This document shows positions 51,384-55,108 of a stretch of 55,108 nucleotides of DNA, one piece after another (the stretch's first letter is position 1; the number at the start of each line of letters is the position of its first letter). Source of the stretch: Sphingobacteriia bacterium (GTDB taxonomy: Bacteria > Bacteroidota > Bacteroidia > Chitinophagales > Chitinophagaceae); NCBI GenBank assembly GCA_004294135.1, contig RDZY01000026.1, forward strand, positions 1-55,108. Reading direction: 5' to 3'. Below the pieces are notes generated by a model. It was not told the origin of the DNA. It did no database searches and saw only the letters and a list, made by a program, of their open reading frames with translations. A program made the translations under genes and the position numbers.

Positions 51384-52584
51384 GAAAAAAATATCATTAG
51401 ACGACATCTTTAACGATGATGAGTTTGGCTTGTTAGATTCAACTGCAAAAACTTCAAACGTAAAAACCGCAGACCAAAGGTTAGTGGATTCGTTTGAAGA
51501 AATAAATGCTTTCGTTGATAAAAACAACCGTGAACCAAATACCTCAAGTATGTCGGAATACGGACTATTAGCCCGTTTAAAAAACATAAGAGAAAATGAG
51601 CAACAAAAAATTTCATTAAAGCCCTACGACAGACATAATCTATTAGGCGTAGTAGAAATGCCTAAAACCTCTATTGACGATATTTTAAATGATGATGAGT
51701 TTGGTTTGTTAGAACCCGACAGCGATTTATCAATTTTCAAGTACAAGCACATTTCAAAAGAAGAGGAAAGAGAAAAAGCGGATTTTATTGCACAAAGAAA
51801 ACCGTTGAAAGAACCAGAGTTTAAACTGTATGAAGCAATTTTCCAAAAAGTGCATCAAGAAATTAAAGAAGGGAAAAGAAGGTTGTTGCCATTTACAAGT
51901 ATAGAAAAGAACTTGCATGCGGGTAATTTTTATATACTAGATGGAATAATGCTTTTATTGAAATCGGCAGACTTGGAGGAAAAATTAAGAGGCAAAATGT
52001 CTGGAAACAGAGTTCATGTTGATGGGCGGACATTAACAATTTTTGAAAACGGAACATACAGCAATATGCTATATCGTTCGCTTGGAAAACAAATACAAAA
52101 AATCGGAAAGTTGATTACAAATACTCATGAAGGAATCAATAACGAACTTTATGTAAATGCAGGAATGGTAATGAAAGAAGATATTCCAACTGGTTGGATA
52201 TATATTTTAGAAACTAAATCAGTACATCCTGAAATTTTAAAAATTAAAAACTTGTACAAAATAGGTTTCACCTCAACACCAGTTGTTGAAAGAGTAAAAA
52301 ATGTTAAAAATGAAGCAACATTTTTATATGCAGATGTGAAAAATATACAAGCGAGAAAAATCTACAACAGAAATGCAGATAAATTAGAACTATTACTTCA
52401 TAGGTTCTTTGCCGAGGTTTGCCTTAATGTTGACATTGAAATTATTCAAGGAAAAAGAATTACTCCAAGAGAATGGTTTGTTGTTCCATTTGAAGAAATT
52501 GAAAGGGCGATTGAACTAATATTAAATGAACAAATAATAAATTACAAGTATGATAGACTGACTGAGAAAATCGTACTCAAATAA
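51370..52584 (+). CDS. T5orf172/GIY-YIG-type nuclease
   Basis: A 404-aa protein with a C-terminal T5orf172 domain of the GIY-YIG nuclease superfamily: GWIYIL (275-280), YKIGF (296-300), R308, then KLELLLHRFF with E340 and H344, and PREWFVVP near 366-373. The residues expected for catalysis are present. The N-terminal 120 residues carry a duplicated motif SLDDIFNDDEFGLL (9-22) and SIDDILNDDEFGLL (101-114) flanking a helical helicase-associated-like segment (INAFVDKNNREPN). It is the last gene of the operon and overlaps the helicase gene by 14 bp; it is the probable cleavage subunit. Confidence 0.9.
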   Translation: MSNNKKKISLDDIFNDDEFGLLDSTAKTSNVKTADQRLVDSFEEINAFVDKNNREPNTSSMSEYGLLARLKNIRENEQQKISLKPYDRHNLLGVVEMPKTSIDDILNDDEFGLLEPDSDLSIFKYKHISKEEEREKADFIAQRKPLKEPEFKLYEAIFQKVHQEIKEGKRRLLPFTSIEKNLHAGNFYILDGIMLLLKSADLEEKLRGKMSGNRVHVDGRTLTIFENGTYSNMLYRSLGKQIQKIGKLITNTHEGINNELYVNAGMVMKEDIPTGWIYILETKSVHPEILKIKNLYKIGFTSTPVVERVKNVKNEATFLYADVKNIQARKIYNRNADKLELLLHRFFAEVCLNVDIEIIQGKRITPREWFVVPFEEIERAIELILNEQIINYKYDRLTEKIVLK

Positions 52585-52654
52585 TCTGCCCAGAGCTGTA
52601 AGCACATTTTGTGTGCCTATTTATGTTTTTTACACGGTATTTCTACAGTTGTTC

Positions 52655-52662
52655 TACTTTTG
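52655..52662 (+). promoter_or_regulatory. -7 promoter element for mnmA
   Basis: TACTTTTG matches TAnnTTTG and lies 17 nt before the mnmA ATG at 52680, marking the end of the defence operon's influence. A small hairpin (52602-52616) precedes it. Confidence 0.5.
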
Positions 52663-52679
52663 CTGAAAGTTTTAGTAAG

Positions 52680-53795
52680 ATGAGTAGGAATGGTAAAGTG
52701 CTGGTGGCTATGAGTGGTGGTATTGACAGTACCGTTACCGCCCTTATGCTGCACCACCAAGGTTATGAAGTGATTGGCATCACCATGAAAACCTGGGATT
52801 ACGCAAGCAGTGGCAGCAGCTCCAAAGAGACCGGCTGTTGCAATATTGATTCCTTTAACGATGCTCGCCAAGCCGCCGTACACCACGGTTTCCCGCATTT
52901 TATCCTAGATATTAGAGAAGAATTTGGCGACTTTGTGATTGAAAATTTTGTGGACGAATATCTGGCGGGCAGAACGCCCAATCCATGCGTAATGTGCAAT
53001 ACCCATATTAAATGGAAAGCACTGTTAAAACGCGCCAATGCGCTGGATTGTGCCTTTATTGCGACTGGCCACTATGCTGAAATAAGAATGCATACCAACA
53101 ACCGCTACGTTATTAGTAAGGGGCTTGATGAAACCAAAGACCAGAGCTATGTACTTTGGGGTTTGGATCAGGAACTACTCAGCAGAACCATGATGCCCTT
53201 GGGTGGTTACCATAAAACAGCTATCCGTCAAATGGCGATGGACATGGGCTATCCCGAACTGGCAAAAAAAAGTGAGAGCTACGAAATTTGTTTTGTACCC
53301 GATAACGATTACCGTGGCTTTTTAAAGCGTCGAGTAGATGGTTTGGAAGAACGAGTTGAAGGTGGCTGGTTTGTGGACAAATCTGGTAAAAAATTAGGTG
53401 AACACAAGGGCTATCCTTTCTATACCATTGGGCAAAGAAAAGGCCTAGATATTGCCATGGGCAGGCCCATTTATGTTACCGCTATTAACCCCGATAGCAA
53501 TACCGTTGTTTTAGGTGAGGAATCCGATCTGGAACAGAATGATATGATGGTGGGCAAACTGAATTGGATGAAATACGATGGTGTAAGCGATGGCATGGAA
53601 GCCATTACTCGCATTCGTTATAAGGATAAAGGCGCACTCAGCAATTTATACAATGAACCCGATGGCCGCATCCGCGCAAGGTTTTACGAAAATGTAAAAA
53701 GTATTGCCCCGGGACAAAGCGCTGTTTTCTACGAAGGTAATGATGTAATGGGTGGTGGAATTATTCAACGAGGTGAACTCATCTTAAGCCAATAA
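52680..53795 (+). CDS. mnmA: tRNA-specific 2-thiouridylase MnmA
   Basis: Installs the 2-thio group on U34 of Lys, Glu and Gln tRNAs; cytoplasmic. The 371-aa protein has the PP-loop VAMSGGIDSTVTALML, GITMKTWDY, the catalytic cysteine region TPNPCVMCNTHIKW (nucleophile Cys) and SYEICFVPD with the second Cys, then FYTIGQRKGLDIAMG and a C-terminal beta-barrel. The start at MSRNGKVLV is set by homology; an earlier in-frame ATG 23 codons upstream overlaps the promoter. Its 3' end overlaps the converging rRNA methyltransferase by 12 bp. It forms the right flank of the defence operon. Confidence 0.96.
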   Translation: MSRNGKVLVAMSGGIDSTVTALMLHHQGYEVIGITMKTWDYASSGSSSKETGCCNIDSFNDARQAAVHHGFPHFILDIREEFGDFVIENFVDEYLAGRTPNPCVMCNTHIKWKALLKRANALDCAFIATGHYAEIRMHTNNRYVISKGLDETKDQSYVLWGLDQELLSRTMMPLGGYHKTAIRQMAMDMGYPELAKKSESYEICFVPDNDYRGFLKRRVDGLEERVEGGWFVDKSGKKLGEHKGYPFYTIGQRKGLDIAMGRPIYVTAINPDSNTVVLGEESDLEQNDMMVGKLNWMKYDGVSDGMEAITRIRYKDKGALSNLYNEPDGRIRARFYENVKSIAPGQSAVFYEGNDVMGGGIIQRGELILSQ

Positions 53796-54971
53796 CTGAA
53801 ACAATGCCACAAACATGGTATCGGCTTTTTCTGCATATCCTTTTATCAACTGCTGCTCTATTAATGAAAGATTTGAATTAGATTGAATGAACGCAACCAT
53901 TGCTTCATTCTCTGCTTCAAAAACGGAGCAAGTTATATACAAGAGCCAACCTCCATTTTTTACGGTAGGAATAATATTGCGGACTATTTTTTGCTGCAAT
54001 TGCTGGAATGAATAAATCTGTTTTTCTTCAAAAAAACACAACTGCTCTGGTGTTCTTCCCCAAGTGCCGCTGCCAGTACACGGCGCATCGCAAAGCACGA
54101 GGTCGTAGGTGGATGGTGCACTGTAGACCGTGGATGATAAGTCTGCAATGAATTTATTATAATGGGTAATACCTGCCCTTTTAAATCTTTGCTCCAAATT
54201 GTGAAGTATTGAAGCACGTATATCTGAAACCGTTACATCAATTGCGCCCAATATATCTTTTGATAAAATAGATTTTCCGCCACTAGCAGCACAACAATCC
54301 CAAAGCGTTAATATGCCTTCTACCGTCAACCGTCTTCGGTCTACCGTCTTTAGCAACTCCCCCACTCGTTGCGAACTATAATCCTGCACCACAATGTCTT
54401 CATCTATATTCAATATATTTTCTAACTTGGTACCATTGGGCAAGGCAATAGCTGTATCTGTAATTTGTTGAAACAAAATAGCTGCATTGGTTAAAGCATC
54501 AATCACTTTTTTTTCTTTCCCCGGTCTTATTCTTATAAATAAATCGGGTTGTATTAAATGCGCTATTGCAAAGCGTTGTTGATCTACTGATTTACTGAGT
54601 TGATGGTGAAAAGGAAAAATATTTACAGCATTGAATGCAGGAAATATTTCTTGTATAAAATGAATTCTATCCCCCAATTGATTGGTCCACTTGAGCAACC
54701 AATCTGCTCCAAATAATTCAGTCCATTCCCCCACTGCATCATTGCATAAAAATAAAGATATCTTTATTGCTTCTTCATGCTGCAATAATTTTGCAGCTGC
54801 ACCCAGCCTATAATAATTGTAACAAAGCTGGGCAATATATTTACGGTCTTTTGATCCAAATTTTTTATTGGCAGCAAAATAGCTTTTCAGAAAAAGAGCA
54901 AATGGTTGATCCCCTTCATACTTACTAATGATTTCGACAGCATAGCTTACATATCTTGGAGCGTACCTCAT
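53784..54971 (-). CDS. RsmB/NOP2-family RNA (cytosine-5) methyltransferase
   Basis: SAM-dependent m5C RNA methyltransferase of 395 aa. Motif I LWDCCAASGGKS, motif IV with the first catalytic Cys in CDAPCTGSGTWGRTPEQ, and motif VI YITCSVFEAENE with the nucleophilic Cys are complete. The N-terminal 130 residues are helical, as in RsmB, but lack clear NusB similarity by eye. The frame can also start at a TTG three codons earlier; ATG at 54971 is chosen. Two heptamer-phase DNA repeats lie inside (54104-54138 and 54315-54349), the latter encoding KTVDRRRLTVEG. Target rRNA position unknown. Confidence 0.92.
   Translation of the reverse strand: MRYAPRYVSYAVEIISKYEGDQPFALFLKSYFAANKKFGSKDRKYIAQLCYNYYRLGAAAKLLQHEEAIKISLFLCNDAVGEWTELFGADWLLKWTNQLGDRIHFIQEIFPAFNAVNIFPFHHQLSKSVDQQRFAIAHLIQPDLFIRIRPGKEKKVIDALTNAAILFQQITDTAIALPNGTKLENILNIDEDIVVQDYSSQRVGELLKTVDRRRLTVEGILTLWDCCAASGGKSILSKDILGAIDVTVSDIRASILHNLEQRFKRAGITHYNKFIADLSSTVYSAPSTYDLVLCDAPCTGSGTWGRTPEQLCFFEEKQIYSFQQLQQKIVRNIIPTVKNGGWLLYITCSVFEAENEAMVAFIQSNSNLSLIEQQLIKGYAEKADTMFVALFQLLA
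54104..54138. repeat. Intragenic heptamer repeat A
   Basis: Five plus-strand 7-nt units: CGTAGGT, GGATGGT, GCACTGT, AGACCGT, GGATGAT, most ending in GT or AT. Located in the rRNA methyltransferase gene just before the PC catalytic motif. Confidence 0.45.
54315..54349. repeat. Intragenic heptamer repeat B
   Basis: Read on the minus strand: AGACGGT, AGACCGA, AGACGGT, TGACGGT, AGAAGGC. It encodes a basic insert between the target-binding region and motif I. Confidence 0.55.
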
Positions 54972-54989
54972 ATAAGCCAATTAGAAAAA

Positions 54990-55108
54990 TTACTGGTAAG
55001 TATATTTAAGCTTAATCATTTGATTAGTGCCTTCAACGTTTACGGTTGTAGAACCTGGTAAATTATAGCTATTGTATAAAGTAGTGTAATTAACAGTCGC
55101 TAATACTG
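54990..55108 (-). CDS. 3' end of an unidentified gene
   Basis: The stop codon is at 54990-54992, and 38 codons run to the window edge without interruption. The visible C-terminus reads LYNSYNLPGSTTVNVEGTN, then QMIKLKYTYQ, rich in Thr/Asn/Tyr and beta-like, as in many exported Bacteroidota proteins. The product cannot be named. It lies 18 bp upstream of the rRNA methyltransferase, same strand. Confidence 0.6.
   Translation of the reverse strand, partial: VLATVNYTTLYNSYNLPGSTTVNVEGTNQMIKLKYTYQ

Noticed and set aside
52602..52616. Terminator at the end of the defence operon
   Set aside because: Stem GCACA/TGTGC is only 5 bp and lacks an immediate T-run; too weak to annotate.
43898..52679. Attachment-site direct repeats bounding the defence operon
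   Set aside because: Only 8-bp matches (CATTTTGT) were seen between the two flanks, and there is no tRNA or integrase.

Overview
The window is a chromosomal segment from a member of the Bacteroidota, most likely the class Chitinophagia (Chitinophagaceae-like; the family level is inference). The evidence is a large secreted protein with a type IX secretion C-terminal sorting domain, promoters of the TTTG-N18/19-TAnnTTTG type, AT-rich DNA with few Shine-Dalgarno sequences, and gene families typical of the phylum (NamZ/DUF1343, an Mrp without a CxxC, M56-TonB sensors, carboxypeptidase-like regulatory domains). I see no rRNA, tRNA, CRISPR array, transposase, integrase or prophage genes.

Positions 1-24,537 are mostly core genes. 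The str genes rpsL-rpsG and fusA read leftward, with a terminator and a second promoter separating fusA. They are followed by a T9SS cargo protein, ilvE, a candidate HolD (psi)-like gene with rdgB, an autocleaving XRE-S24 repressor, an M14 peptidase, surE plus a small membrane protein, a BlaI/M56-amidase-TonB pair, lpxB, a methionine/sulfur cluster (metX divergent from osmC-metZ), cmk, a fasciclin protein, a GDPD lipoprotein, PaiB and Mrp. Positions 24,674-36,806 continue with hbd, ydcF, an EamA transporter, ribD/prmC (divergent), exbB-exbD, an SPFH protein, pepT, slyD, namZ and fmt.

Positions 36,807-39,836 look different. They hold three orphan plus-strand genes with long non-coding gaps. 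The first two are each followed by a matching repeat of about 45 bp, and the third by a degenerate version, which resembles a small cassette array, although canonical attC boxes were not found. The segment 39,837-43,897 returns to core genes (lysC, an Ldh-type oxidoreductase, ssb).

The most notable region is 44,005-52,584, a six-gene plus-strand defence operon inserted between ssb and mnmA. Its order is an operator-like dyad, AbiEi antitoxin/repressor, AbiEii nucleotidyltransferase toxin, a nuclease-less MmeI-like N6-adenine methyltransferase, a RhuM-family protein, an SF2 helicase and a T5orf172 (GIY-YIG) nuclease. Gaps are 2-17 bp or the genes overlap, so the six are probably co-transcribed. 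I infer a multi-subunit restriction-modification system under the control of, and guarded by, an AbiE toxin-antitoxin pair. The window closes with mnmA, an RsmB/NOP2-type rRNA methyltransferase carrying heptamer DNA repeats, and the 3' end of an unidentified gene.
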